A stretch of 64,000 nt of DNA from an uncultured Sphingomonadaceae bacterium (GTDB lineage Bacteria > Pseudomonadota > Alphaproteobacteria > Sphingomonadales > Sphingomonadaceae): positions 992,001 to 1,056,000 of the forward strand of contig CANLUL010000001.1 of assembly GCA_947494305.1 (NCBI GenBank), in the 5' to 3' direction. The notes below the pieces were generated by a model that was not told the origin of the DNA, did not search any database, and was given only the letters and a program-made list of their open reading frames with translations. This document shows positions 7,296 to 16,390 of this stretch, one piece after another. Position 1 is the first letter of the stretch. Every line of letters begins with the position of its first letter. Made by a program: the position numbers and the translations under genes.

Positions 7296-8221
7296 TTTGT
7301 TACTCCAGCAATGGCCGCAGCAACCTCTTCTGGGTCGAACGGCCGTAAATCTTCAATAGTCTCACCCACACCTATAGCATGGATCGGCATATCAAACTGT
7401 TTGGCTGCGGCAACCAACACACCGCCGCGCGCAGTGCCATCCAATTTGGTCATAATTAGACCAGTAACATTTGCCACTTCTTTAAAAACCTCAATCTGCG
7501 ACAAAGCATTTTGACCGGTTGTCGCATCTAGGACCAAGACCACATCATGCGGCGCTTCTGGATTGAGTCGACCAAGTACCCGTCGAATCTTGTCCAATTC
7601 GTCCATTAATTCTGTCCGATTTTGCAGGCGGCCAGCTGTATCAACGATTAATACATCAATGCCCGTCGCAGTAGCCTGTTTCACACCTTCATAGACGATA
7701 CTGGCACTGTCACCGCCTTCAGGCCCCGATATAATGGGAACGCCAAGGCGTTCCGCCCAAATTTTCAACTGGCCAATGGCTGCAGCACGAAAGGTATCGC
7801 CAGCTGCCAGCATCACACCATAATCCTGTTCAAGAAACAAATGTGCCAGCTTGGCAATTGTCGTCGTTTTTCCCGAGCCGTTTACACCAATCACCAGAAT
7901 GACTTGTGGACGCGGGAAAGCATCAATTTCGAGTGCTGCGGCTACCGGGTCCAGAATTTTGGCAATTTCAGTTTGAATAATCTCTTTGACGGCGGTCTCG
8001 GTTAAACCTTTTTCAAATCGCTCGGTCGATAGTTTTTCGCGAATAGATGCCGCTGTTGATGGACCCAGATCGGACATTATTAGTGCGTCTTCAATATCGT
8101 CGAGCGTAGCGTCATCCAGTTTGGCCTTGGTAACCAATCCGGTGAGGTTTTCTGAAAGTCGAGAAGATGTCTTGCCAAAGCCGCCAAATAGACGCTCTGT
8201 CCAACCGGGTTTATCACTCAT
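7292..8221 (-). CDS. ftsY: FtsY, signal recognition particle receptor
   Basis: 309 residues: the NG domain of an SRP GTPase with a very short N-terminal region, lacking the long acidic A domain found in enterobacteria. Motifs include the P-loop GVNGSGKTTTIAKLA (about 113-127), DTAGRL and TKLDGTARGG. It docks ribosome-SRP complexes at the membrane by a reciprocal GTPase interaction with Ffh, whose gene lies 4 kb away on the other strand. Overlaps mtaB by 4 bases (ATGA). Confidence 0.97.
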   Translation of the reverse strand: MSDKPGWTERLFGGFGKTSSRLSENLTGLVTKAKLDDATLDDIEDALIMSDLGPSTAASIREKLSTERFEKGLTETAVKEIIQTEIAKILDPVAAALEIDAFPRPQVILVIGVNGSGKTTTIAKLAHLFLEQDYGVMLAAGDTFRAAAIGQLKIWAERLGVPIISGPEGGDSASIVYEGVKQATATGIDVLIVDTAGRLQNRTELMDELDKIRRVLGRLNPEAPHDVVLVLDATTGQNALSQIEVFKEVANVTGLIMTKLDGTARGGVLVAAAKQFDMPIHAIGVGETIEDLRPFDPEEVAAAIAGVTK

Positions 8222-9498
8222 GCAAGAACCTTTGCGCGTAAATTTTCGCTTTTTACCGAGACTATCGAAGCATTGACTATCTGGCCTTGTTCAACCGGAT
8301 TATCAAATTCTACTTTTGCAAAGTTTTCAGCATAGCCGGATCTACCCGATGTCTCGACCAGCACTGATAGTTCCTTGCCAACCATTTGTTCAAGCCAGAT
8401 GCGCTTCCGCTCACTGACTTTGTTCCGAAGCCGCCTGGCTCGATCTTTGATGATTTGTCCATCCACTTGCGGCATTTTGGCGGCTGGTGTCCCTTCGCGT
8501 GGAGAATAAGGAAAGATATGCCCGTGAACGATGTCGCATTGATCGATAATATCGAGACTCTGTTCAAACATTGTTTCGGTTTCGGTTGGGAAACCGGCAA
8601 TTATGTCAGCTCCGATTGTAATTTCAGACCTTACAGATTTTAACCGGGCGACCAGATCAATAGCTTGATCTCGGCTATGTCGCCGCTTCATCCGTTTCAG
8701 AATCATGTCATCACCAGATTGCAGAGAAAGGTGGATATGCGGCATCAACCGTTTTTCGCAAGTGAGAAGTTCAAACATCCGTTCGTCAATTTCGATACCA
8801 TCTAACGACGACAGTCTCAGACGGGGGAGATCTGGAACATTGCTAATAATTCGCTCCAGCAGCATGCCTAACGTCGGTTTTCCGGGAAGGTCAGGACCAT
8901 AGCTCGTCACATCTACCCCAGTCAGGACAACCTCTCGGAAACCCTTGTCCACCAGGGCTTTTATCTGGTCGACAATCTGCCCTGCGGGTACAGAGCGACT
9001 ACTGCCTCGGCCATAGGGAATAATACAAAACGTACAACGATGGTCGCATCCATTTTGGATTTCGACAAAGGAGCGAGAACGTTCGGTAAAGGCACTGACC
9101 ATATGCGGCGCAGTTTCCTTGATTGCCATGATGTCAGATACCCGGATGTCAGATCGATTGGTATCTAGTCCAAATTTGAAATTGGCCGGATCGTACTTGT
9201 CAAAATTGCCAACAACCGCAGTTGCTTCAGGCATTTGTTCAAACATTCGAGGATCAATTTGCGCTGCACATCCCGTTACGATGACATTCTTGTGAGGATT
9301 GTTCTTTTTCGCTCTACGAACGGCTTGCCGCGTTTGCCGGACAGCTTCGTTGGTTACGGCACAGCTGTTCACAATGATGAGATCGTTAGTATCCACATTG
9401 CTGTTTTTCAGATTCTGTCGAACGGTTTCACTTTCCGCGATATTCAATCGGCAGCCCATGCTGATTATCTCAGGTTCGTTCACCGAAAACTGCTCCAA
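8218..9498 (-). CDS. mtaB: MtaB, tRNA (N6-threonylcarbamoyladenosine37-C2) methylthiotransferase
   Basis: 426 residues with the three-domain plan of methylthiotransferases. The N-terminal domain holds three cluster cysteines (about C16, C46, C77). The radical-SAM motif GCDHRCTFC (C151, C155, C158) follows. A TRAM-like C-terminus ends with the segment containing VETSGRSGYAENFAKVEF. It inserts a methylthio group into t6A37 of tRNAs reading ANN codons. The MtaB rather than MiaB or RimO subgroup is chosen from the SMGCRLNIAES start and from the dapF-mtaB-ftsY context usual in alphaproteobacteria. Its start overlaps the end of dapF by 19 bases. Confidence 0.92.
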   Translation of the reverse strand: MEQFSVNEPEIISMGCRLNIAESETVRQNLKNSNVDTNDLIIVNSCAVTNEAVRQTRQAVRRAKKNNPHKNVIVTGCAAQIDPRMFEQMPEATAVVGNFDKYDPANFKFGLDTNRSDIRVSDIMAIKETAPHMVSAFTERSRSFVEIQNGCDHRCTFCIIPYGRGSSRSVPAGQIVDQIKALVDKGFREVVLTGVDVTSYGPDLPGKPTLGMLLERIISNVPDLPRLRLSSLDGIEIDERMFELLTCEKRLMPHIHLSLQSGDDMILKRMKRRHSRDQAIDLVARLKSVRSEITIGADIIAGFPTETETMFEQSLDIIDQCDIVHGHIFPYSPREGTPAAKMPQVDGQIIKDRARRLRNKVSERKRIWLEQMVGKELSVLVETSGRSGYAENFAKVEFDNPVEQGQIVNASIVSVKSENLRAKVLA

Positions 9499-10286
9499 TC
9501 AGCTTCGCCCTTGAACACGTATGTAGCAGGGCCGCTCATCATGATCGGGCCATCTTCTTCCCAGCTGATAGACAATTCGCCGCCGGGCAAGGTTATAGAA
9601 ACGGGACTGGAGACCAAGCCGCGCTTGATTGCAGCAACAGCGGTTGCGCATGCCCCGGTCCCACACGCTTTGGTCAAGCCAACGCCGCGCTCCCAAACAT
9701 GCAGTTTCAATCCCCTTTTTGTCTGGCTGGCTATATTGACATTGATCCGTTCCGGAAAAAGAGGATCAATTTCTATCTGCGGCCCCAATCGATCAAGTTC
9801 GACTTTGTCCGCGTCATCTACAAAAAATACAACATGCGGATTACCAACATTCACTGCAACTGGATTTTCGAGATCTTCCCAACCAATGGGCATATCCAAA
9901 CTATCCATTGCGTAAGCTAGCGGAATTGAATCCCATGCAAAGCGCGGCGCTCCCATATTGACGGTTGGATTTCCATTGGCAGTAGTACCAGAGAGCAATC
10001 CGCCAGATGTTTCAATTGTAATGTCGTCTCCGAGAAGTGCCACAACACACCGCGATGCATTGCCGCAAGCCTCTACTTCTCCGCCATCAGCATTAAATAT
10101 CAACATCCTGACATCGGCTTTGGCGGATTGTTTTAGAACAATCAGTTGATCACACCCAATACCATTGTGGCGATTGGCAATATTTGAAGCCATAACAGTG
10201 GTTATGTCCAAATCGTCGGCACGAGCATCAATGATGACAAAATCATTGCCCAAGCCATGCATTTTATGAAATTGCCCTTTGGTCAT
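9480..10286 (-). CDS. dapF: Diaminopimelate epimerase
   Basis: 268 residues. N-terminal FHKMHGLGNDFVIID, first catalytic cysteine in ACGNASRC (about C74) and second in ACGTGACA (about residue 210) are all present. It interconverts LL- and meso-diaminopimelate, the last common step to lysine and the peptidoglycan crosslinking residue. First gene of the dapF-mtaB-ftsY-yciB run. asd, an earlier enzyme of the same pathway, is at 16.4 kb. Confidence 0.97.
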   Translation of the reverse strand: MTKGQFHKMHGLGNDFVIIDARADDLDITTVMASNIANRHNGIGCDQLIVLKQSAKADVRMLIFNADGGEVEACGNASRCVVALLGDDITIETSGGLLSGTTANGNPTVNMGAPRFAWDSIPLAYAMDSLDMPIGWEDLENPVAVNVGNPHVVFFVDDADKVELDRLGPQIEIDPLFPERINVNIASQTKRGLKLHVWERGVGLTKACGTGACATAVAAIKRGLVSSPVSITLPGGELSISWEEDGPIMMSGPATYVFKGEADWSSFR

Positions 10287-10342
10287 GCAGGGCGATGTAG
10301 GGATGTGACCCGATTAAGTCCAGAAATTCGCAGTTAGACTTT

Positions 10343-12028
10343 TTATCCGACTTTCCGTTCTAGAAACACCGGAGCACCTGTTTGCTCGTCATCAATGGAA
10401 GGTTCAGTCGGTCGGGGTTCAGGAACCCGCTGTGCTGGCAAAAGATTTCGTTCCGCCAATATTTTCCGCGTTTGTTCCATAGAAAGCGGACGCCCATAGT
10501 ACCAGCCTTGCCCTTTGGCACAGCCAATATTTCGTAACTCGGTTTCTATATCACGATCTTCGATACCTTCTGCGGTAATGGGCATTCCTAGACTTTCGCC
10601 CAAGCCGGTAATTGCTTTGACAATCGCGGCACTTTCAGAATTTTCCAAAATGGAAGATACGAAACTGCGATCTATTTTAATTCTATCAAAGGGCAGGGCG
10701 CGGAGGTGAGCCAGAGAACTATAGCCGGTCCCAAAGTCGTCCAATGCGATTCGAATACCTTGGTTTTTTAGGCTGCCAACAATAGATTGGGCCAAACTCA
10801 AATTCTCAAACAAAGAGCTCTCAGTTATTTCGATCTCTAATCGGTTTGGCGGATACCCAGTTTCCACCAAAAGTTTGACAATTTTCTGTGCCAACCAAGG
10901 GTCCAACAACTGCACTGGTGAGATGTTTACAGAAACTGTGAGCGATTGATCCCAGTTTTTTGCTTCTTCAAAAGCTTGACGCAATATGCTTAGAGACAAT
11001 TCCCCAATCATTCCGGTTTCTTCGGCAATTGGAATAAAGACTTCCGGGGAAACGAGGCCCTGTGTTGGCGATTCCCAGCGCGCCAACATCTCAAATCCTG
11101 TCAACTTACCAGTTGCTAGATCAACTTGCTGTTCAAAATAGGGGACAAATTCACTCTTCGGAATTCCGGTACGCATTCCGGACTCTAAGGTGTTCCTTGT
11201 TTGAAGCTCCTGCTCCATTGACGTGTCGAACCAGCAAAACCGATTCCGCCCTTGTTTTTTTGCGCTGTACATTGCGATGTCTGCACGTCGCATAAGGACA
11301 TCGACACCTTCGTCTTCAAGGTCAAATCGCGACATTCCTATTGATGTTGTAACAACCAGATGATTACTATTTTCCACAATTGGTGCGGCGATACTGTCGA
11401 TTAGGTCGTCAGAAATACGATCGACCATTTCCGGTTGATCGGGATCGAAAATAAAGGCGCATGCGAATTCATCTCCGCCCAACCGCGCCAATAGATTATT
11501 AGGTGGAACGACGTTGGCAATTCTCTGAGCCACTTCCTTAAGGACGACATCTCCTGCGCTGTGTCCGTGGACATCATTTACATTTTTAAAATTGTCTAGG
11601 TCGAGCATCAAGAATGCTATACTTTTGTTCTTTCTTTGAGCGAGAGAGATCATCTCAGATGTTCTCTCTGTCAATGTTCTGCGATTTAGAAATCCAGTGA
11701 GGGGGTCGGTTGCCGCCAAAGAATGGGCTCTTTCTTCAGCCGCTGTTCGTTCAGTAATTTCTGAAGAAAGGTCGCGATATCGTCTCCATCCAAATAGAAT
11801 GAGAGCAATGTTGAGTAGAAAAGCTGAAACCAGCAGGTTCTCGCTGCCACCTCCGTAGCCTGCCATTGATTTGATAGAGTCGGACATCACAGTGCTACCC
11901 GTTCCGACAAACATCAAGATTGCAACAAGAACTATACTACCTGTTACGACATCTCGGCGTGCAGAGACCGCATGCTTGTTTTTGTCTTTTGCTTTCGGCT
12001 CTACAGAACGCTGTTGCACCATATTCAT
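10343..12028 (-). CDS. Membrane GGDEF/EAL cyclic-di-GMP protein
   Basis: 561 residues. Two membrane helices (about 29-46 and 64-81) are followed by a GGDEF domain with DPLTGFLNRR near 108 and an intact LGGDEFA at about 183-189. An EAL domain follows, with EMLARWES in place of EAL, NISPVQ, EITESS, DDFGTGYSS and KIDRSFV. The main EAL metal ligands are present, so phosphodiesterase activity is plausible. The RxxD inhibitory site that usually precedes GGDEF by five residues is missing. The protein may therefore make, degrade or switch between making and degrading c-di-GMP at the inner membrane. No sensory domain beyond the short membrane module is visible. Monocistronic. Confidence 0.9.
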   Translation of the reverse strand: MNMVQQRSVEPKAKDKNKHAVSARRDVVTGSIVLVAILMFVGTGSTVMSDSIKSMAGYGGGSENLLVSAFLLNIALILFGWRRYRDLSSEITERTAAEERAHSLAATDPLTGFLNRRTLTERTSEMISLAQRKNKSIAFLMLDLDNFKNVNDVHGHSAGDVVLKEVAQRIANVVPPNNLLARLGGDEFACAFIFDPDQPEMVDRISDDLIDSIAAPIVENSNHLVVTTSIGMSRFDLEDEGVDVLMRRADIAMYSAKKQGRNRFCWFDTSMEQELQTRNTLESGMRTGIPKSEFVPYFEQQVDLATGKLTGFEMLARWESPTQGLVSPEVFIPIAEETGMIGELSLSILRQAFEEAKNWDQSLTVSVNISPVQLLDPWLAQKIVKLLVETGYPPNRLEIEITESSLFENLSLAQSIVGSLKNQGIRIALDDFGTGYSSLAHLRALPFDRIKIDRSFVSSILENSESAAIVKAITGLGESLGMPITAEGIEDRDIETELRNIGCAKGQGWYYGRPLSMEQTRKILAERNLLPAQRVPEPRPTEPSIDDEQTGAPVFLERKVG

Positions 12029-12196
12029 TTCCCACTGAATTTATTTGGCCCTAATGCGCCAAAAACTCTCAATTTCTGGTTAACATTGGCTTACTACAGC
12101 TCAATTCAGGGGTTGCAGAGAGAAAGAACATTCTCTAAGCGCCCTCCAAAGAACATTTTTGTTCTGTTTGTAACATTTAGAGTTCCATAACTCACA

Positions 12197-12232
12197 CGTC
12201 GGTTAGCGAGGTTTCGCCCACCGGCGTTTTTT
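12197..12232 (+). terminator. Terminator-like hairpin with T6 upstream of ffh
   Basis: CGTCGGT pairs with ACCGGCG (one wobble), with an inner GCGA/TCGC stem, and six T follow at 12227-12232. The only gene to its left is on the opposite strand, so a plus-strand terminator here implies a short transcript beginning within 12030-12190, either a small RNA or a leader that can end before ffh. Confidence 0.5.
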
Positions 12233-12267
12233 GCGTTGGACTATTTTGAAGAAAGAAAGGCGAGCAT

Positions 12268-13728
12268 ATGTTTGACAAGTTAAGTGATCGCCTTGGTGGT
12301 GTCTTTGACAAGCTGCGTGGCCGCGGTGCGCTGAAGGAAGAAGATGTCCGTGCGGCTATGCGAGAAGTGCGGATTGCGCTCCTGGAAGCCGATGTAGCTC
12401 TCCCAGTTGTCAAAGAATTTGTCGAAAAGGTGACCGAGCAGGCAGTTGGTCAATCTGTTCTGAAATCGGTTACCCCAGGCCAGCAAGTCGTTAAAATCGT
12501 CAATGACGGTCTGACTGAAATGTTGGGATCCGAGGTTAGTGAACTCGATCTTGCCGTTGCTCCTCCCGCCATTATCATGATGGTCGGACTTCAGGGATCT
12601 GGTAAAACAACCACAACTGCGAAAATTGCCAAACGACTGAAAGATAAAGAGAATAAGAAGGTTATGATGGCCTCGCTCGATGTCAATCGTCCGGCGGCGC
12701 AAGAGCAATTGGCCGTTCTTGGTGAGCAGATCGACGCCGCGACATTGCCGATTGTTGAGGGCCAACAGCCGGTAGAAATCGCAAAACGCGCGCTGCAAGC
12801 CTCCAAATTGCAGGGCTTTGACGTTCTGATGCTCGATACAGCAGGTCGCCTGCACGTTGATCAGCAATTGATGGACGAGATGAAGGCGGTCGCAGACGTT
12901 TCTACCCCGCAGGAAATCCTGTTGGTGGTTGACAGTCTGACCGGTCAAGATGCCGTTAATGTGGCACAAAACTTCTCTGACCAGGTGGATTTGAGCGGTG
13001 TCGTTCTCACCCGAATGGATGGCGATGCACGCGGTGGTGCAGCTCTTTCCATGCGTTCGGTTACCGGTAAACCGATCAAATTCGTTGGTGTTGGCGAAAA
13101 GATCGATGCGCTGGAAGAATTTCATCCTGAGCGCGTTGCGGGCCGTATCCTTGGCATGGGCGATGTGGTCAGTCTGGTCGAAAAAGCGGCACAGGTTGTA
13201 GATAAAGAAGAATCCGAAGCGCTCGCGGAGAAAATGCTCAAAGGGCAGTTCGATCTGAACGATTTGCGCTCTCAGCTACGTCAAATGACAAAAATGGGCG
13301 GTCTTGGTGCTCTGGCATCGATGATGCCGGGCATGAAAAAGGCCAAGGCAGCGATGGCCGGTGGGGCCGATGATAAGGCTCTGGTCCGGATGGACGCGAT
13401 TATTGGTTCGATGACCAAGGAAGAGCGAATTCGTCCAGGCCTGCTCAACGCCAAACGCAAACGGCGGGTAGCCATTGGTTCGGGCACAACGGTGCAGGAT
13501 GTGAACAAGCTTCTGAAAATGCATCAGGAAATGTCCAAGGCGATGAAACGCATCAAGAAAATGGGCGGTATCAAAGGGTTGATGTCTATGTTTGGCGGAG
13601 GCGGCGGTGCTGCGGAAGCCGGCATGGGTGGGCAGGGCGGCGGAATGGCCGGAATGCCGGGCCTTCCTGACATGTCCCCGGGCAATCTTCCTCCTGAATT
13701 ACAAGATTTATTGAACAAGAAGAAATGA
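12268..13728 (+). CDS. ffh: Signal recognition particle protein Ffh
   Basis: 486 residues. The N and G domains show the P-loop GLQGSGKTTTTAKIA (about 107-121), DTAGRL and TRMDGDARGGA. The methionine-rich M domain follows (about 300-440), with the FDLNDLRSQL and RKRRVAIGSGT RNA-binding parts and a Gly/Met-rich tail. With 4.5S RNA it binds signal sequences as they leave the ribosome and delivers them to FtsY. It leads the ffh-rpsP-rimM-trmD-rplS block, an order common in alphaproteobacteria. Confidence 0.98.
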   Translation: MFDKLSDRLGGVFDKLRGRGALKEEDVRAAMREVRIALLEADVALPVVKEFVEKVTEQAVGQSVLKSVTPGQQVVKIVNDGLTEMLGSEVSELDLAVAPPAIIMMVGLQGSGKTTTTAKIAKRLKDKENKKVMMASLDVNRPAAQEQLAVLGEQIDAATLPIVEGQQPVEIAKRALQASKLQGFDVLMLDTAGRLHVDQQLMDEMKAVADVSTPQEILLVVDSLTGQDAVNVAQNFSDQVDLSGVVLTRMDGDARGGAALSMRSVTGKPIKFVGVGEKIDALEEFHPERVAGRILGMGDVVSLVEKAAQVVDKEESEALAEKMLKGQFDLNDLRSQLRQMTKMGGLGALASMMPGMKKAKAAMAGGADDKALVRMDAIIGSMTKEERIRPGLLNAKRKRRVAIGSGTTVQDVNKLLKMHQEMSKAMKRIKKMGGIKGLMSMFGGGGGAAEAGMGGQGGGMAGMPGLPDMSPGNLPPELQDLLNKKK

Positions 13729-13771
13729 TTCCAAATATTTGATTTTATTGAGTTTATGAAAGGTAATTTGA

Positions 13772-14317
13772 ATGTCAGTAGCAATTAGAATGTCCCGTGG
13801 CGGGTCTAAGAAACGTCCTTATTACAAGATCGTGATTGCCGATGTCCGCGCGCCACGCGATGGTAAGTTTATCGAGCGTATCGGAAGCTATAATCCGTTG
13901 CTCGCCAAGGATGACGAAAAGCGCGTTGTTCTGGACGTTGATCGCGCGAAACATTGGCTAAGCGTTGGCGCCAAGCCGTCTGACCGTGTTGCTCGTTTCC
14001 TTGATGCTGCCGGTTTGATGAAACGTGAAGCACGCAACAATCCAAACAAAGCGAAGCCAGGCGAGAAAGCCACTGAGCGTCTGGAAGAGAAAGCTGAAAA
14101 AGCAGCTGCTGCTGAAGAAGCGGCCAAAGAAGCTGCTGCAGCTCCTGCTGAAGAAGCACCAGCAGAAGAAGCTGCTGTTGAAACACCCGCAGAAGAAACT
14201 CCTGCTGCTGCAGAAGCCGCGCCAGAAGCACCTGCCGAAGAAGCGCCTGCTGAGGAAGCAAAAACCGAGGAAGCGCCTGCTGAAGACGCTCCTGCAGAAG
14301 ACAAAGCCGAAGGTTAA
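13772..14317 (+). CDS. rpsP: 30S ribosomal protein S16 with long Ala/Glu tail
   Basis: 181 residues. The first 80 or so are standard S16 ([28 protein letters not shown]). The remaining about 95 residues are a low-complexity, acidic tail built from repeats of the type [10 protein letters not shown]. Normal S16 is 80-90 residues. Extended versions are known in alphaproteobacteria, but this one more than doubles the protein. The base sequence in the tail is a near-repeat of GCT/GAA codons. Between ffh and rimM in the ribosomal/secretion operon. Confidence 0.95.
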   Translation: MSVAIRMSRGGSKKRPYYKIVIADVRAPRDGKFIERIGSYNPLLAKDDEKRVVLDVDRAKHWLSVGAKPSDRVARFLDAAGLMKREARNNPNKAKPGEKATERLEEKAEKAAAAEEAAKEAAAAPAEEAPAEEAAVETPAEETPAAAEAAPEAPAEEAPAEEAKTEEAPAEDAPAEDKAEG

Positions 14318-14320
14318 TCC

Positions 14321-14809
14321 TTGGCTGATTCTGGACCGGACAAACCCGTCCCCCTTGCCGTCATAATTGGCGCGCATGGGGTGACCGGGGAAGTTCGGCT
14401 CAAGCTGTTTACCGATGGTCTCGACAATCTGAAACAGCACAAGCAATACAACGGCGGCGCATTGACGCTCAAGTCCGTCAAGCCTCATAAAATGGGCGCG
14501 ATTGCGCGAATAGCCGAAATCACCGATCGCAATGGCGCAGAGGCGGCGAGAGGAACCGAGCTAACCGTTCCGCGCTCTGCCTTGCCAGCGCTCGATGATG
14601 ATGAATTCTATCATATTGACATCATCGGTCTGCGCTGTGTCTCCGATACTGGCGAAGAGTTGGGTAAGATTTTTGCGATTTATGAATTTGGAGCCGGCGA
14701 TGTGATCGAGATAGAACGTGCCAGCGGAAAAAAATTCATGGTACCAGTGAAGGCGATTGATATGCGCGGTGATCCGGCGATTGTGCAGGCGGAGTTTGTT
14801 GAAGCGTGA
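14321..14809 (+). CDS. rimM: Ribosome maturation factor RimM
   Basis: 162 residues, starting at TTG 14321 just after the rpsP stop. The N-terminal RimM domain is seen as VIIGAHGVTGEVRLKLFTD (about 14-32). The C-terminal PRC-barrel shows DDDEFYHIDIIGL and KKFMVPVKAIDMRG. It helps assemble the head of the 30S subunit and binds S19. The weak TTG start close to the rpsP stop suggests it is kept at a lower level than the ribosomal proteins. Confidence 0.94.
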   Translation: MADSGPDKPVPLAVIIGAHGVTGEVRLKLFTDGLDNLKQHKQYNGGALTLKSVKPHKMGAIARIAEITDRNGAEAARGTELTVPRSALPALDDDEFYHIDIIGLRCVSDTGEELGKIFAIYEFGAGDVIEIERASGKKFMVPVKAIDMRGDPAIVQAEFVEA

Positions 14810-15096
14810 CCAGTCCGATATTCTATATTGCCCTAATTGTTGTTCTGGCGGCTTTGCCCGCCACAGTTGGCTGGAATGTTGCTAAAAAGCGAGAACAATT
14901 TGGACGCATGGCCGGAGCAATCATTGGCGGTCAGACGCTTCTGACGCCCGGTATAGCCTTGATCGCGTTTTCCCAAGATCGCGCGGCTGATGAAAATTCT
15001 CTTCAAACAATCATTATCTACGGTGCGATGGCATTAGCGATCTCGATCATGACTTTTGTTTTTCTAGAGATCAGAAAAACACACAGAGAAAGATGA
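14806..15096 (+). CDS. Small membrane protein between rimM and trmD
   Basis: 96 residues from a GTG that overlaps the rimM stop as GTGA. Three hydrophobic segments are visible (about 4-23, 38-54, 68-87), with a positively charged C-terminus (RKTHRER). No family is recognised. Overlap with rimM and the short gap to trmD (19 bases) say it is co-transcribed. In most alphaproteobacteria rimM and trmD are adjacent, so this is an insertion into a conserved operon. The reading frame has ordinary codon use and is likely real. Confidence 0.65.
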   Translation: MTSPIFYIALIVVLAALPATVGWNVAKKREQFGRMAGAIIGGQTLLTPGIALIAFSQDRAADENSLQTIIIYGAMALAISIMTFVFLEIRKTHRER

Positions 15097-15115
15097 TCTG
15101 GTAGAGCATGGATTA

Positions 15116-15859
15116 ATGACCTTCACCGCCCAAATCTTGACCCTATATCCGGAGATGTTTCCCGGACCGCTTGGTACCTCATTGGCGGGCAGGGCGCGAG
15201 AAGAAGGAAAGTGGGCTCTTAACACAGTAAATCCTCGCGATTTCACCACAGACAAGCACCGCAGTGTGGATGATACACCTGCGGGTGGCGGAGCAGGTAT
15301 GGTTTTACGGGCTGACGTCATGGCGACTGCTGTGGATTTTGCTTCTGGAAAACAACCAAACGCCCCAATCCTGGCCATGACTCCCCGCGGAAAACCGCTG
15401 ACACAGGCCCGCATTCGCGATATATCTTCCGGTCCCGGTGTCACCATAATCTGCGGTCGTTTCGAAGGATTTGACGAGCGATTGTTCGAAGGACGCAACA
15501 TTGAACAAGTCTCGATCGGAGACTATGTCTTGTCCGGCGGAGAAATGGGCGCTTTGGTGCTTTTAGACGCTTGCATTCGTCTGTTTCCCGGGGTAATGGG
15601 CGCGACTGCTAGCGGAGATGACGAGAGTTTCGAACACGGAATTCTGGAATATCCGCAATATACCCGACCTCAAATATGGGAAGGGCGCATAATCCCTGAA
15701 GTCTTGCGATCGGGGGATCATGCGAAAATAGCTGCTTGGCGGAAACAAAGGGCAGAGGAAGATACACGGCTAAGGCGGCCGGATTTATGGGAGCGTCGCA
15801 GGGATGCTTCGGATCAGTCGCCCTCTGGTGCGCAAGGAAAAGATAAAGATAAGGAATAG
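15116..15859 (+). CDS. trmD: tRNA (guanine37-N1)-methyltransferase TrmD
   Basis: 247 residues, the normal length. N-terminal [40 protein letters not shown] and the knotted AdoMet-binding region with [19 protein letters not shown] (about 130-148) are all present. It makes m1G37 in tRNAs and prevents +1 frameshifting. Start ATG 15116 matches the family. It is 3 bases from rplS. Confidence 0.97.
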   Translation: MTFTAQILTLYPEMFPGPLGTSLAGRAREEGKWALNTVNPRDFTTDKHRSVDDTPAGGGAGMVLRADVMATAVDFASGKQPNAPILAMTPRGKPLTQARIRDISSGPGVTIICGRFEGFDERLFEGRNIEQVSIGDYVLSGGEMGALVLLDACIRLFPGVMGATASGDDESFEHGILEYPQYTRPQIWEGRIIPEVLRSGDHAKIAAWRKQRAEEDTRLRRPDLWERRRDASDQSPSGAQGKDKDKE

Positions 15860-15862
15860 GTC

Positions 15863-16303
15863 ATGAACCTGATTCAAACATTAGAAAAAGAAGCGGTCGA
15901 TGCATTTGGCGCTTCTAAAGAAATTCCCGAATTTCGCGCCGGCGATACGCTGCGCATTGGTGTTCGCGTTGTAGAAGGCGAACGGACACGTACCCAAAAT
16001 TTTGAAGGTGTGTGCATCGCACGTACCAATCGCGGCATGGGTTCGAACTTCACCGTACGGAAAATTTCCTTCGGCGAAGGTGTTGAACGTGTATTCCCGC
16101 TATATTCCCCTAATATTGAAAGTATTACAGTGGTTCGCCGCGGTATTGTACGCCGTGCGAAGCTATACTATCTGCGCGGCCGTACCGGTAAGAAGGCCCG
16201 TATTGCGGAACGCCGTTTGAACGCGCCGAAAGATGCGGCTACAACAGCCAAACCGGCACCAAAGGCAGAAGAGAAACCAGCTGCGAAGGACGCTGAAGCT
16301 TAA
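15863..16303 (+). CDS. rplS: 50S ribosomal protein L19
   Basis: 146 residues. The core shows [20 protein letters not shown] and the C-terminal [15 protein letters not shown]. About 28 residues of an Ala/Lys/Glu/Pro-rich tail follow (ending PAAKDAEA), a milder form of the extension seen in S16. Last gene of the translation block, closed by a clear terminator at 16330. Confidence 0.97.
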   Translation: MNLIQTLEKEAVDAFGASKEIPEFRAGDTLRIGVRVVEGERTRTQNFEGVCIARTNRGMGSNFTVRKISFGEGVERVFPLYSPNIESITVVRRGIVRRAKLYYLRGRTGKKARIAERRLNAPKDAATTAKPAPKAEEKPAAKDAEA

Positions 16304-16329
16304 ACCAAGTTAGCTTCTAAAGAAATTCC

Positions 16330-16367
16330 AACAGCCGGTTCTCCAAAACGGAAAACCGGCTGTTTTC
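16330..16367 (+). terminator. Terminator of the ffh-rplS block
   Basis: AACAGCCGGTT and AACCGGCTGTT form a perfect 11-bp stem with a 13-base loop, followed by TTC. It stands 27 bases after the rplS stop, just ahead of asd. Confidence 0.85.
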
Positions 16368-16390
16368 ATATTGAACACAGGAAAAGTTTC

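Noticed and set aside
12148-12165. AGAACA/TGTTCT palindrome as a LexA (SOS) box
   Set aside because: Alphaproteobacterial LexA sites are direct repeats GTTC-N7-GTTC. The spacing here does not fit, and the nearby genes are not SOS genes.
12029-12267. Possible 4.5S (SRP) RNA gene next to ffh
   Set aside because: The conserved GGAAG-containing apical loop of SRP RNA is not present in the gap.
13869-14304. Several long open frames opposite the rpsP tail
   Set aside because: They result from the repetitive GCT/GAA codons of the S16 tail and are low-complexity.
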